NCBI RefSeq assembly: GCF_009707465.1
Contig: NZ_CP046120.1
Coordinates: 310,001-374,000 of the forward strand
Direction: 5' to 3'
DNA from: Novosphingobium sp. Gsoil 351
GTDB taxonomy: Bacteria > Pseudomonadota > Alphaproteobacteria > Sphingomonadales > Sphingomonadaceae
DNA length: 64,000 bases
A program made the position numbers and the translations under genes. Positions 1 to 9,326 of this stretch are shown piece by piece. The notes under the pieces were generated by a model. It was given only the letters and a program-made list of their open reading frames with translations. It did no database searches and was not told the origin of the DNA. The first letter of the stretch is position 1, and each line of letters opens with the position of its first letter.

Positions 1-189
1 ACTGGAACGCCGCGACCGGCCCGGCGTCCAGCGCTCGCGTCAAGCGATCGGCAAAGCCGCCAGACACGTCAGGCGGTGAAATCAGGTAAAGCTGGCAGGA
101 GGGTTCGGGCATGCCCGCCCCCTATCGTTGTCGCAGGGCTGAGCCAAGCATTCCGGAACCGTTCACCACCTGATGCGATTGTCGTGGCT

Positions 190-576
190 ATGAGAAACGC
201 CCTGCTTCTGCTCGCTCCGCTGGCGCTGGCTTCGTGCGCCACCGTTCCGGTCGATCCCCACAACGGCAACGGCCTGACCTACGCCCGGTTTGGCCAGACC
301 GTGAACGTCGGCGGGCCGCGAGTGACGCCACTGAAGGTGCTCGCCGACAGCCGTTGCCCGATGAACGTCCAATGCGTCTGGGCGGGCGAAGTGCGCCTGT
401 CCGTGCGCATCGCCACCGGCGCGGGCACTGCGACCCGCGAAATCGTCTCGGGCAAGCCGCTCGCGGTCGCCGATGGCACCCTGACCCTTGCCGATGTCCA
501 GCCACCGCGCCGAACCGACGCGATCTTCGCGCCGAGCCAGTATCGCTTCGGCTTCCGCTTCGACGGCGGCGTTTAA
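190..576 (+). CDS. Small putative lipoprotein, function unknown
   Basis: This 128-residue protein starts with a hydrophobic signal (MRNALLLLAPLALASC). LASC is a lipobox, so Cys15 should be lipidated and the protein anchored in the envelope. The reading frame is open upstream to 76, but the ATG at 190 puts the signal peptide at the N terminus and is preferred. The mature part carries a Cys pair (SRCPMNVQCVWAGEV) around residues 55-64 and has no catalytic motif I recognise. It converges on the minus-strand lipoprotein that ends at 581, four bases away. Function is not assigned. Confidence 0.7.
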   Translation: MRNALLLLAPLALASCATVPVDPHNGNGLTYARFGQTVNVGGPRVTPLKVLADSRCPMNVQCVWAGEVRLSVRIATGAGTATREIVSGKPLAVADGTLTLADVQPPRRTDAIFAPSQYRFGFRFDGGV

Positions 577-580
577 GCCG

Positions 581-1633
581 TCAAGGAAACGCCAGATAGG
601 TCCAGACCGGGCGGTACAGCAGATCCCCGGCCAGGGTCAGCGGCGTCGCCGCATCGACAGCCGGCGAGGCGTGCTGCGGCGCGAAGACCAGACCCAGAGC
701 CGCTGGATTGGGGGGCACGCTCGTCGAAAGCTGGTGCGAACCCCCGAATGGTGCAGCCGCTCCATCGACCGAGACCGCGCCGCCAAACTGGTCGATGCCG
801 ATCGCACGCCAATTCAGCAGCACGAAACCGAAAGGAATCAACTCGTCGCCGGTGTGTGTGAACCCGAATTGGCGCGAGAGCGGAGTGACGTTGGGTAGAG
901 AATACCAGGTCGCGTTCGATCCCGCGGTCAGCCCGGTATCGCCGGGCGCCGAGAACATGACCGATCGCTCGAGCGCGAACAACTTGGCCATGTACCCTGC
1001 GTGGCCGCCACCCTGCGAATGCCCGGCAACGACGATCTTCGACCAGTCGGGCTGGCCTCCGACGAGGAACTGACCCCAGCCTTCGCCCGGATAGGTCCGC
1101 TCGAGATAGCCGATCAGCGAGCCGAGCCGGCCCGCGATCGATTCGGCGCGCGGGATCGCGATCAGCGTGCTGGTGTCCTCCCCCGTGACGACCTCGCGTC
1201 GAACTTTGCCGGCGCAATCGGGATCCGCGCTGGCCGCGCAACGATCGCCCACCGAGACGTCGTTGGGATAAGTCAGGCCTATTCCATGATAGCCGCGCGT
1301 CGCGCCGGTGCGGACGATCTCGCGATAGAAGCGCGGAATCGCTCCGGTGCCGGGGAGCATTACGAACAGCCTTCCTGCTGGCGTCACGCCCGATGCCGGT
1401 CGGACCGCGAAATGAGCGGACAGCGCCAGCGTAATGGCCGGATCGGTCTGTGCGGGCAGCACGTCGCGCTCGAGCAAGGCCGGACCGGGTGTCGGCGTCG
1501 GAGAGGGCGGCGGAGAGGGTGTTGGGGCGGGCGTGACGACCGCCACCGGCGGGGCCACGGAACCTCCCCCGCCTCCGCACGAACCTAGCGCGGTCGCCGC
1601 GCATACCGTCGCCAAAATGCGCGTCGATCGCAT
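581..1633 (-). CDS. Lipoprotein with alpha/beta-hydrolase fold
   Basis: The 350-residue product begins MRSTRILATVCAATALGSCGGGGG, a lipoprotein signal with lipobox LGSC. A Pro/Thr-rich linker follows (residues about 30-50). The rest resembles an alpha/beta hydrolase: a beta strand and possible oxyanion segment (FVMLPGTGA), then the nucleophile elbow GHSQGG near residue 205, so Ser is the likely nucleophile. A late His (GGSHQLS) could complete the triad. It is probably a surface or periplasmic esterase/lipase-like enzyme with unknown substrate. It lies three bases from the end of the aldolase gene on the same strand, so it may be the last gene of that transcript. Confidence 0.7.
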   Translation of the reverse strand: MRSTRILATVCAATALGSCGGGGGSVAPPVAVVTPAPTPSPPPSPTPTPGPALLERDVLPAQTDPAITLALSAHFAVRPASGVTPAGRLFVMLPGTGAIPRFYREIVRTGATRGYHGIGLTYPNDVSVGDRCAASADPDCAGKVRREVVTGEDTSTLIAIPRAESIAGRLGSLIGYLERTYPGEGWGQFLVGGQPDWSKIVVAGHSQGGGHAGYMAKLFALERSVMFSAPGDTGLTAGSNATWYSLPNVTPLSRQFGFTHTGDELIPFGFVLLNWRAIGIDQFGGAVSVDGAAAPFGGSHQLSTSVPPNPAALGLVFAPQHASPAVDAATPLTLAGDLLYRPVWTYLAFP

Positions 1634-1636
1634 GAA

Positions 1637-2542
1637 CTATGCGATTACGCCTACCTTCCGCGTCGAGCCAGCGTGAATCTCGTCGATCGCCGCGGCGAGT
1701 GCTCCCGAAAACTCGTCGTCGCTCATCTGGTGGCGCAGGTCTTCGAGTAGCGCGCGGCTGAAACTGGCGATGATCCCACGGTTTTTCGCAAGTTCGGCGC
1801 AGGCCTCGGGCCTGGAATATCCCCCCGAAAGCGCGACGACCTTGAGCACCCTAGGATGGTCGACGAGTGCGTCGAACGTGCCCGGCACCACCGGCAGGCT
1901 GAGCTTGAGCATGACTTGCATCTCGCCGCTCAAGTTTTCGAGATGCTTGAGTATTTCAGCCTTCATCAACGTGTCGCATTCGGCCCGCGTCGCGCTCTTG
2001 ATGGCGATCTCGGGTTCGAGGATCGGCATCATGCCCTTCGCCAGCACCTGATGCCCGATTTCGAACTGCTGCGCGACGATCGCGGCGATCCCCGCGGGGT
2101 TCGCCGAATTGATCACCGAGCGCTCCTTGGTCCCGAACACCCCCAACGCCTTGGCCTTGTCCAGCAAGGCGTCGAGTTCGGGCATGGGTTTCATCAATTG
2201 GACACCGTCGGCTTCGTCCTCGAGCCCCTTGTCGATCTTGATGAACGGCACGACGCCCTTTTCGATCAGCGCGGCGGGAACCGGTCGGCCATCGACCGTT
2301 CCATCCATCGTCCGTTCGAACAGGATCGCCCCGAGCACCTTCTCGCCAGTAAAGCATGTCGACTTGATGATTCGGCTGCGCATCGCGTGGATCAGCGCGA
2401 ACATGCCGTGATCGTCGGACCAGGCGCCTTCCTCGATGCCATAGCCCGCGAGAGCCTTGGGGGTCGATCCGCCCGATTGATCGAGCGCGGCGATGAACCC
2501 GTTTCCCTTGCGAACGCGTTCAAGCATCTCTGCGTATTGCAT
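1637..2542 (-). CDS. fda: Fructose-bisphosphate aldolase, class I
   Basis: The 301-residue protein is a class I (Schiff-base) aldolase that cleaves fructose 1,6-bisphosphate to dihydroxyacetone phosphate and glyceraldehyde 3-phosphate in the cytoplasm. Recognisable segments are the N-terminal GFIAALDQSGGSTPKAL, FIKIDKGLE, PILEPEI and VMLKLSLP, with the likely Schiff-base lysine in the last, and the phosphate-binding LSGGYSRPEA. Length is normal for the bacterial short class I family. It is the downstream member of a minus-strand block tkt-gap-pgk-thioesterase-fba, so it probably shares a transcript with pgk. The ATG at 2542 follows a 29-base gap after the thioesterase stop. Confidence 0.9.
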   Translation of the reverse strand: MQYAEMLERVRKGNGFIAALDQSGGSTPKALAGYGIEEGAWSDDHGMFALIHAMRSRIIKSTCFTGEKVLGAILFERTMDGTVDGRPVPAALIEKGVVPFIKIDKGLEDEADGVQLMKPMPELDALLDKAKALGVFGTKERSVINSANPAGIAAIVAQQFEIGHQVLAKGMMPILEPEIAIKSATRAECDTLMKAEILKHLENLSGEMQVMLKLSLPVVPGTFDALVDHPRVLKVVALSGGYSRPEACAELAKNRGIIASFSRALLEDLRHQMSDDEFSGALAAAIDEIHAGSTRKVGVIA

Positions 2543-2571
2543 TGTATTCCTTTGTATTAGTCTACGGAGAT

Positions 2572-3030
2572 TCAGTCTCGCTTGCCGACCTTCTTGATGA
2601 TCGCGGTGAAGCTGAGCACAGGCCGGCCGTCGGCGGTGGCGATGCCCCGAACGAAGATCGTCTTGCCGCCGGCTCGCGTGACCTCGCCGGTCGCCTCGAT
2701 CAGCTCGCCCACGCGTGCGGAATCGAGGAAGTCGCCCGACAGATTGACTGTCACAGCGTGGTCGCCCGCCAGGGCATCGCGCGCGAAGGTGAAAATCGCG
2801 GAATCGGCAAAGGTCATCAGGCAGCCGCCGTGCATGAAACCGCCGCCGTTCATGTGCCGCGGTTCGGCGCGGAAGGCGGCGATCCCGCGGCCGTCGGCGT
2901 CATGTCGCTCATAGAACGGTCCGGCGCGCTGCTCGAAGGCGTCGCTGTGCCAGGTGGACCAGCCCGCGAACTCGCCCTCGGTGACGAGCTTGAGCCGGTC
3001 GTCGATCGATACCGCTTGGTCCTCGCTCAT
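2572..3030 (-). CDS. PaaI-family hotdog thioesterase
   Basis: This 152-residue protein has the 4HBT/PaaI hotdog signature: [16 protein letters not shown] (HGG followed by an acidic residue on the central helix) and the strand [25 protein letters not shown]. Family members hydrolyse acyl-CoA thioesters. The substrate here cannot be told. The ATG at 3030 overlaps the pgk stop in an ATGA arrangement, which fixes the start and implies translational coupling with pgk. A longer open frame upstream lies inside pgk and is ignored. A thioesterase between pgk and the aldolase has no obvious metabolic link to glycolysis and may simply share the transcript. Confidence 0.8.
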   Translation of the reverse strand: MSEDQAVSIDDRLKLVTEGEFAGWSTWHSDAFEQRAGPFYERHDADGRGIAAFRAEPRHMNGGGFMHGGCLMTFADSAIFTFARDALAGDHAVTVNLSGDFLDSARVGELIEATGEVTRAGGKTIFVRGIATADGRPVLSFTAIIKKVGKRD

Positions 3031-4214
3031 CGGGAGGCCGCTTCCAGCGCAGCGACGCCCGGCAGGGTCTTGCCTTCCATCCATTCGAGGAACGCGCCGC
3101 CCGCGGTCGAGACGTAGCTGAACCGGTCGGCCACCCCGGCGTGGTTGAGCGCCGCAACGGTGTCCCCACCGCCCGCCACCGACACCAGCGAGCCTTCGCC
3201 GGTAAGCGCCGCCGCGGTCCGCGCGAGCGCAACGGTGGCGGCATCGAAGGGCGGGGTCTCGAAGGCGCCGAGCGGGCCGTTCCAGACGAGCGTGCGGCAG
3301 GTCTTGAGGACGTCCGCCAGCGCCTCGACCGCGGCGGGTCCGATGTCGAGGATCATCTCGTCGGCGGCGACTTCGTGGACGTTGCAGGTGCGCAACGAAG
3401 GCGGGTTGGCCGCGAATTCGCGGGAGACGACCACGTCGTAGGGCAGATGAACGGTGCATCCTGCTGCATCGGCGGCAGTGAGGATCTGTTCGGCGGTTTC
3501 GGTTAAATCGTGTTCGCACAACGACTTACCCACGCTTACTCCGCGCGCCGCGAGGAAAGTGTTGGCCATGCCCCCGCCGATGATCAGATGATCGACCTTG
3601 CCGACCAGATGGCGCAACACATCGAGCTTGCTCGAGACCTTCGCCCCGCCGACGACCGCGGCAACCGGATGCTCGGGCTGACCCAGGGCCTTTTCCAGCG
3701 CCTCCAGTTCCGCCTGCATCGCCCGCCCGGCATAGGCGGGCAGCACGTGCGCCAGCCCCTCGGTCGAAGCATGGGCGCGATGTGCGGCGGAAAACGCATC
3801 GTTGACGTAGACGTCGCCAAGGCTGGCGAGCTTTTGAATGAGCGCCGGATCGTTGGCTTCCTCGCCCGGATCGAAACGGGTGTTTTCGATCACCGCGATC
3901 TGGCCGTCAGCGAGATCCGGCTGCTCGCCGGCGGCGACGAAACTGACCGGACGCCCCAGCACCGCGGACAGCGCCGGGACCACCTGACGCAGCGAATACC
4001 GCTCGTCCGCCGTGCCCTTGGGCCGTCCGAAATGCGCCAGAATCAGCACTTTGGCACCGCGATCCGCCAGCTCGAGCACCGTCGGCATCGCAGCGCGCAC
4101 GCGGGTGTCGTCAGTCACCCGGCCATCGGCCATCGGCACGTTGAGATCCTCGCGGACCAGTACGGCCTTGCCGCGGACGTCGCCAAGATCGTCGAGGGTC
4201 TTAAACTTTGTCAT
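3027..4214 (-). CDS. pgk: Phosphoglycerate kinase
   Basis: The 395-residue enzyme transfers phosphate from 1,3-bisphosphoglycerate to ADP, or the reverse in gluconeogenesis. Diagnostic segments are [11 protein letters not shown] near the N terminus, LAHFGRPKG, the hinge-side [14 protein letters not shown], the nucleotide-binding [20 protein letters not shown], and [12 protein letters not shown] close to the C terminus. Length matches bacterial Pgk. It lies directly downstream of gap on the same strand (51-base gap) and overlaps the thioesterase start by four bases, which indicates a gap-pgk-thioesterase transcript. Confidence 0.95.
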   Translation of the reverse strand: MTKFKTLDDLGDVRGKAVLVREDLNVPMADGRVTDDTRVRAAMPTVLELADRGAKVLILAHFGRPKGTADERYSLRQVVPALSAVLGRPVSFVAAGEQPDLADGQIAVIENTRFDPGEEANDPALIQKLASLGDVYVNDAFSAAHRAHASTEGLAHVLPAYAGRAMQAELEALEKALGQPEHPVAAVVGGAKVSSKLDVLRHLVGKVDHLIIGGGMANTFLAARGVSVGKSLCEHDLTETAEQILTAADAAGCTVHLPYDVVVSREFAANPPSLRTCNVHEVAADEMILDIGPAAVEALADVLKTCRTLVWNGPLGAFETPPFDAATVALARTAAALTGEGSLVSVAGGGDTVAALNHAGVADRFSYVSTAGGAFLEWMEGKTLPGVAALEAASR

Positions 4215-4265
4215 TCAATCACCTGGTCCGCTCATCTCGCAAAAAGTCGAGTGAGCTGTAGCGGC

Positions 4266-5273
4266 TCACAACAGCCCCGCCATGACCCCCGCGGTATCGA
4301 CCATGCGGTTGGAAAAGCCCCATTCGTTGTCGTACCAGCTGAGGACGCGGACGAGCTTGCCATCGATCACCGTAGTTTCGAGGCTGTCGATGGTCGAACT
4401 GTGGCTGTCGTGGTTGAAGTCGATCGAAACCAGCGGCTCGTCGGTATAGCCGAGAATGCCCTTGAGAGGACCTTCGGATGCAGCCTTAAGCAGTTGATTG
4501 ACCTCATCCTTGGTGGTGTCGCGCTTGGGCGTGAAGGTCAGGTCGACGACCGAGACGTTGGGCGTTGGCACGCGGATCGCAGAGCCGTCGAGTTTGCCCT
4601 TGAGCTCAGGCAGCACCTCGCCGACCGCGCGCGCGGCGCCGGTGGTGGTCGGGATCATGCTCATCCCCGCCGCCCGCGCCCGGCGCATGTCCGAATGGAT
4701 CTGGTCGAGGATCTTCTGGTCGTTGGTGTAGGCGTGGATCGTGGTCATCAGCCCGCGCTCGATGCCGATCGCGTCGTTAAGCACCTTGGCGAACGGCGCG
4801 AGGCAGTTGGTGGTGCACGAGGCGTTGGAGACGATCGTGTGCGCGGCGGTCAACTTGTCGTGATTGACGCCGTAAACCACTGTCAGATCAACGTTCTTGC
4901 CGGGCGCCGAAATCAGCACGCGCTTCGCCCCGGCGGCCAGGTGCTTTTCGCAGGAGGCGCGGTCGGTGAAGAAGCCGGTGCACTCCAGCGCGATGTCGAC
5001 CCCGTGTGCGGCGTGCGGCAGGGCGGCGGGATCGCGCTCGGCGGTGACGTGGATGCGCTTGCCGTTGATAATCAGATCGTTGCCGTCGACTTCGACTGTC
5101 CCCGCGAATTTGCCGTGGACCGAATCGCGCTGGAACAGCATCGCGTTCGACTTGGCGTCGGCGAGATCGTTGACCGAAACGAGTTCGAGGTCGTGGTCGG
5201 TGCATTCCAGGACGGCGCGCGCGACGTTGCGCCCGATCCGCCCGAAACCATTGATCGCAACCTTGGTCGCCAT
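4266..5273 (-). CDS. gap: Glyceraldehyde-3-phosphate dehydrogenase, type I
   Basis: The 335-residue protein has the NAD-binding N terminus [17 protein letters not shown], the catalytic [12 protein letters not shown] (active-site Cys about residue 151), the catalytic-His region and the C-terminal [12 protein letters not shown]. It oxidises glyceraldehyde 3-phosphate with phosphate. It sits between tkt (15 bases upstream) and pgk, a common proteobacterial order for central sugar metabolism. The acidic residue expected after strand 2 appears in SVNDLADA (Asp), which favours NAD over NADP. That cofactor call is inference from the family rule. Confidence 0.95.
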   Translation of the reverse strand: MATKVAINGFGRIGRNVARAVLECTDHDLELVSVNDLADAKSNAMLFQRDSVHGKFAGTVEVDGNDLIINGKRIHVTAERDPAALPHAAHGVDIALECTGFFTDRASCEKHLAAGAKRVLISAPGKNVDLTVVYGVNHDKLTAAHTIVSNASCTTNCLAPFAKVLNDAIGIERGLMTTIHAYTNDQKILDQIHSDMRRARAAGMSMIPTTTGAARAVGEVLPELKGKLDGSAIRVPTPNVSVVDLTFTPKRDTTKDEVNQLLKAASEGPLKGILGYTDEPLVSIDFNHDSHSSTIDSLETTVIDGKLVRVLSWYDNEWGFSNRMVDTAGVMAGLL

Positions 5274-5287
5274 GCGAGAAGCTCCTT

Positions 5288-7263
5288 CTAGGATCCTAGT
5301 TTAGCAAGAATTTTCGGTACGATCGCCTCGACCGTGAAGCCGAACTTGACGAAGAGGTCCTTGGCCGGGGCGGAGGCGCCGTAGCGGTCGATGCCGATAC
5401 GCAGGCCGTGCGGCATCGTGTAGCGTTCCCAGCCGAAGGTGGTGCCCGCCTCGATCGAGACGCGCAGCGTATCGGACGGGAGGAGACCATCGCGATAGGC
5501 CGCATCCTGGGCTTCGAAGACCTCCCACGAGGGCATCGAGACGACGTCCGCGCCGATCCCCCGCGCCTCGAGCGCGGCGGCGACATCGACCGCCAGCGAA
5601 ACCTCCGAGCCGGTGGCGATCAGGATCGCGCGGCGCGGCGCCATCGCCGAAACCAGCCGGTAAGCCCCTTTGGCGCTTAGGTTTTCGCGCGCATCGCGGC
5701 GCTGCGCAGGCAGGTTTTGCCGGGTCAGGGCCAACAGCGACGGCCCGGTCGCGTTCTCCAGCGCCAACTGCCAGCACTCGGCGGTTTCGAGCGCGTCGGC
5801 GGGTCGGAAAACGGTCAGTCCGGGCATCGCGCGCAGCGAGGCGATGTGCTCGATAGGCTGGTGCGTCGGGCCGTCTTCGCCCAGGCCGATGCTGTCGTGG
5901 GTCATCACGTAGACCACTCGGGCGCGTTGGAGGGCGGACATGCGGATGGCGTTGCGGCAATAGTCGCTGAACACCAGGAAGGTGCCGCCATAGGGGATCA
6001 CCCCGCCGTGCAGAGCCATCCCGTTCATCGCGGCCGCCATCCCGAACTCGCGGATCCCGTAATAGACGTAGCGGCCCGAATAATCATCGGAATTCAAAGG
6101 CTTGGTCGAGGATGTTTTGGTGTTGTTCGAGCCCGTCAAATCAGCCGATCCGCCCAGCATCGCGGGCACATCGGCGGTGAGGACCTGGAGCGCGTTCTCG
6201 CTCGCCTTGCGCGTGGCGATGGTAGGTTGGTCGGCGGCGATCCTGGTCAGGTAGTCGGCAAAGCCCGTCAAAGGCGGCAATTGCCCCCCAGTTGCGCGAT
6301 TACTGCTGCTTCATTGTCCGAAGCGGCGAGCCTTGCACGCCATTCGGCGTTCCTGTCGCGTCCCACCGCTCCCGCATCGCGCCAATCCGCGGCGATGCCG
6401 GCCGGAATCTCGAACGGCGGCGAGGTCCACCCCAGCGCTTCGCGTGCCGCGGCGATCTCCTCGGCGCCCAGGGGAGCGCCATGGACGTCGTGGCTGCCCT
6501 GCTTGTTGGGCGCGCCCTTGCCGATGATGGTGTGGCAGGCGATCAGCGAGGGGCGCGGGTCGGCCAGCGCCTTGTCGATGGCGCGGGCGATGTCGGCGAA
6601 GTCGTGGCCGTCGCAGGCGACGACATGCCAGCCGCTGGCCCGGTAGCGCGCGGGAATGTCCTCGCTGGTCGAAAGCGAGGTCGGCCCGTCGATGGTGATG
6701 CGGTTGTCGTCCCACAGCACGTTGAGCCGGCCGAGCTTGAGATGCCCGGCGAGCCCGATCGCCTCGTGGTTGATGCCTTCCATCAGGCAACCGTCGCCCG
6801 CGATCACCCAGGTGCGGTGGTCGACCACCTCGGCGCCGAAGGTGGCGTTGAGGTGGCGCTCCGCGATCGCCATGCCCACCGCCATCGCCAGGCCCTGCCC
6901 CAGCGGCCCGGTCGTGCACTCGACCCCGGCCAGCTCGAAGTTTTCGGGATGCCCCGCGCACGGGCTGCCGAGCTGGCGGAAGTTGCGAATGTCCTCGATC
7001 GTCGGGCGGGCATAGCCGGTGAGGTGGAGCAGCGCGTAAAGCAGCATCGAGCCGTGCCCGGCCGAGAGCACGAAGCGGTCGCGATCAGGCCAGGCGGGGT
7101 CGGCGGGGTCGTGCCGCAGATATTTTGTCCACAGGACCGTTGCGACGTCGGCCATCCCCATCGGCATGCCCGGATGGCCCGAATTGGCGGCCTGGACCGC
7201 GTCCATCGCAAGGGCGCGGATAGCGTTGGCCATGGGGGCGAGCCGGGTCGGATCGATGGTCAT
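5288..7263 (-). CDS. tkt: Transketolase, reading frame broken by one base
   Basis: Two abutting frames together encode one transketolase of about 658 residues. The N-terminal part (7263 to 6268) carries [13 protein letters not shown] and the ThDP motif GDGCLMEG followed by the DDNRITIDG region. The C-terminal part (5288 to about 6280) carries the catalytic Glu segment [31 protein letters not shown], and the C-terminal domain ending [19 protein letters not shown]. The total length is one base short of a multiple of three. Adding one G to the G6 run at 6284-6289 joins them as ...[14 protein letters not shown].... A consensus error, a real mutation, or -1 slippage are possible. A TTG at 6280 could restart the C-terminal half. 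The enzyme moves two-carbon units in the pentose phosphate pathway and heads the gap-pgk block. Confidence 0.85.
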
Positions 7264-7474
7264 CGCGAAGGCTCGCCTTGCTGCGGGGACGCCCGGCCGT
7301 CGCAGTCGACTTGGGGACGATTCGGGCGATCCCTTTGGGCAAGGGGTCCGGGCGCGTCAAGGGACGCAAGGCTGTGGGTTTCCCACAGTCGCGTGCCACG
7401 AACCGCGCCAGGAGAGCGTCATGACGTCAGCGCGGTGGTTGTCGCGCCCGCCGATTGTGCTAGCTCTGCGGGCA
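7264..7474. promoter_or_regulatory. Divergent promoter region tkt / zapA operon
   Basis: This 211-base gap separates the divergent starts of tkt (minus) and the 68-residue protein before zapA (plus). It holds a perfect inverted repeat at 7372-7388 (CTGTGGG, three-base loop TTT, CCCACAG). No convincing -35/-10 pair is clear to me. The dyad could be an operator or a small hairpin. Its role is inferred from position only. Confidence 0.35.
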
Positions 7475-7681
7475 ATGGATACCAGCAAGATCGATCAGGC
7501 GCTGGCCCGCCTCGACAAGGCACTCGCCCGCGCCGAATCCGCCGCGCAGGCGCTCCCCAACGGCCGCTCGGTCGATGCGGCGGAATATGACGGGCTGCGC
7601 GACCGCCACGACCAGCTCAAGCAGAGCGTCGCCAGCTCGCTGCGCAAGCTCGACGAAATCCTCACCGGGATGCCGCAATGA
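7475..7681 (+). CDS. Small coiled-coil-like protein upstream of zapA
   Basis: The ATG at 7475 gives a 68-residue protein (MDTSKIDQALARLDKALARAE...LDEILTGMPQ) that is strongly helical with heptad-like Leu/Ile/Ala spacing (two helices, about 4-26 and 36-63). Its stop overlaps the zapA ATG by four bases (ATGA), so it is translationally coupled to zapA. A longer open frame back to 7166 runs antisense into tkt and is not credible. Small uncharacterised proteins just upstream of zapA are common in alphaproteobacteria, so a cell-division link is plausible but unproven. Confidence 0.75.
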   Translation: MDTSKIDQALARLDKALARAESAAQALPNGRSVDAAEYDGLRDRHDQLKQSVASSLRKLDEILTGMPQ

Positions 7682-8001
7682 GCAACGTCAGCCTGGAAAT
7701 CGGCGGCCGCCAGTACAGCGTCGCTTCGGCCGATGGCGAGGAAGAGCACGTCGCCATGCTCGGCCGCCGGATCGACGAAAAGCTGCGTGCGATGGGCGGT
7801 GCCGCCGGGCAAAGCGAGAGCAGGATGCTGCTGTTCGCGGCGCTGCTTCTGGCCGACGAGATCCACGAGATGACGGTGCGCGGCGGCGCGCCCGCCCCTC
7901 CCGACAACGGCCCGGCGCTGGCCAGGATCGCCGACGGGATCGACGCCGCGGCCCGCCGGATCGAAAATCTCGCCGCGTCCCTTGAGGCTGCCGCCCGCTA
8001 G
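7678..8001 (+). CDS. zapA: Cell division protein ZapA
   Basis: The 107-residue protein starts MSNVSLEIGGRQYSVASADGEEEHVAMLGRRIDEKL, the ZapA N-terminal globular domain, followed by a long helix (SESRMLLFAALLLADEIHEM) and a C-terminal helical tail. ZapA binds FtsZ and bundles protofilaments at the division septum. Family identity is supported by context: the next element is 6S RNA, then fau, the classical zapA-ssrS-fau order. Coupled to the upstream 68-residue gene by an ATGA overlap. Confidence 0.9.
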   Translation: MSNVSLEIGGRQYSVASADGEEEHVAMLGRRIDEKLRAMGGAAGQSESRMLLFAALLLADEIHEMTVRGGAPAPPDNGPALARIADGIDAAARRIENLAASLEAAAR

Positions 8002-8009
8002 GCCTACAT

Positions 8010-8166
8010 TGGCGGCTGACGGGACTGCCCGGTACGAACCGACAGATATCCCTGAGGCTATAAGCAATCCATTGGGGGCTGTCCCTGGTCTGGCCGCGGT
8101 TTCGCATCGAGGTTTGGCACACATGGCTCCCACCTGACGTGAACGCGTCAGAGGATTTCACGGCAA
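8010..8166 (+). ncRNA. ssrS: 6S RNA (boundaries approximate)
   Basis: The 210-base gap between zapA and fau is where 6S RNA lies in most proteobacteria. The sequence shows alternating G/C-rich strands expected of the long 6S duplex with its central bubble (ACGGGACTGCCCGG on the 5' side, GGGGGCTGTCCCTGG in the middle) and a 3'-side hairpin CTGACG-TGAACG-CGTCAG at 8134-8151. 6S RNA binds sigma-70 RNA polymerase and represses transcription in stationary phase. The ends are estimated. A covariance-model search would define them. Confidence 0.75.
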
Positions 8167-8211
8167 CGGCCCATGGTGGTTCCGTCACCCATCGGTCAAC
8201 GAGGTCGCAGC

Positions 8212-8799
8212 ATGGATGACAAAGCGGCCTTGCGCGCCCGGCTGAGGGCGGCGCGGCGCGAGCATGTCGCGGGCCTGCCAGACGCGGTGCGGGGCTTGCT
8301 GTTCCGCCGCCCCCCGCGCCCGGTCGAGGCGCTGATCCCTTCCGGCGCGGTCATCGGGGTTTATTCCGAAACGCCCGAGGAAGCCCCGGCAAGCGGTTAC
8401 GCCCGCTGGTTTTTCGAGAACGGGCACACGGTTGCCCTGCCCTGGTTCGCCGACCGCGCGAGTCCGATGGCGTTTCGCGGCTGGGATAATCCGTTCCTCG
8501 ACGAAAACCTCGAGGCGGGTCCGTGGCGCGTCCGTCAGCCCGCCGCTGGCTCGCCGGTCGTTCCCGATGTCGTGTTCGTGCCCCTGGTCGGCTTCACCGG
8601 CGACGGCGCGCGGCTGGGCATGGGCGCGGGACACTACGATCGCTGGCTCGAGACGCATCCCGACGCGCTGGCGATCGGGCTGGCCTGGGATTGCCAGGAG
8701 GTGCCCGCCCTGCCGCTCGAACCGCACGACCGCCCTCTGGCCGCTATCGTCACCCCGACGCGGCTGATCGGTCCGTTCGACCGGGCGCTGGCGGCATGA
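8212..8799 (+). CDS. fau: 5-formyltetrahydrofolate cyclo-ligase
   Basis: This 195-residue protein (starting MDDKAALRARLRAARREHV) converts 5-formyl-THF to 5,10-methenyl-THF with ATP. Visible are the basic N-terminal helix and the family signature VPLVGFTGDGARLGMGAGHYDRWL, here around residues 123-146. The ATG at 8212 is chosen over an in-frame ATG at 8173 because the conserved helix begins there and 8173 crowds the end of 6S RNA. The position downstream of zapA and 6S RNA is the expected one. Confidence 0.9.
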   Translation: MDDKAALRARLRAARREHVAGLPDAVRGLLFRRPPRPVEALIPSGAVIGVYSETPEEAPASGYARWFFENGHTVALPWFADRASPMAFRGWDNPFLDENLEAGPWRVRQPAAGSPVVPDVVFVPLVGFTGDGARLGMGAGHYDRWLETHPDALAIGLAWDCQEVPALPLEPHDRPLAAIVTPTRLIGPFDRALAA

Positions 8800-9002
8800 A
8801 GCCGAGCTGGCGCAAGCCTTTCGGCATCCTGGCGATGCTGGCCGCGCTGGCCGTCTATGCGATCGTCGCGGTAACCGTGCTCGCGCCGGTCGGCCGGTGG
8901 CCGGTCCTGGCCCAGATGGTGGTCTATCTGATCGCCGGAACGATCTGGATCCTGCCCCTGGGGCGCTTCCTGCAGTGGATGGAGACGGGGCGGTTCCGCT
9001 AG
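8796..9002 (+). CDS. DUF2842 small membrane protein
   Basis: The ATG at 8796 overlaps the fau stop by four bases and gives a 68-residue protein. It has a short basic N terminus (MKPSWRKPFG) and two hydrophobic segments (about residues 9-31 and 38-57) with a Trp-rich end (IWILPLGRFLQWMETGRF). This matches my memory of the alphaproteobacterial DUF2842 family, inner-membrane proteins of unknown function. It is translationally coupled to fau. Confidence 0.75.
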   Translation: MKPSWRKPFGILAMLAALAVYAIVAVTVLAPVGRWPVLAQMVVYLIAGTIWILPLGRFLQWMETGRFR

Positions 9003-9029
9003 AAATCGGAAGCCGTTCCAAGCGGTAAA

Positions 9030-9106
<77 letters not shown>

Positions 9107-9326
9107 GCGTGCTTGGGAGCAGCGCCACTAGGGCACGTCCGGGATGGTGTCAACCGCGATGCCCGGGCGTTTCCAGGCCTTGCCGATCCCTCGCGTTAAC
9201 CCCGCTTTTCCTAGCCTTTCAAGACGTTGCCAGGGCCGGCGGCGCGCTTTCCGCCGGCGATCTTAACCATTCCTTCGGCTTTGCCTGCAACAACCCCGCA
9301 CAGGACGGGTTCGGGGGCATACCGGC

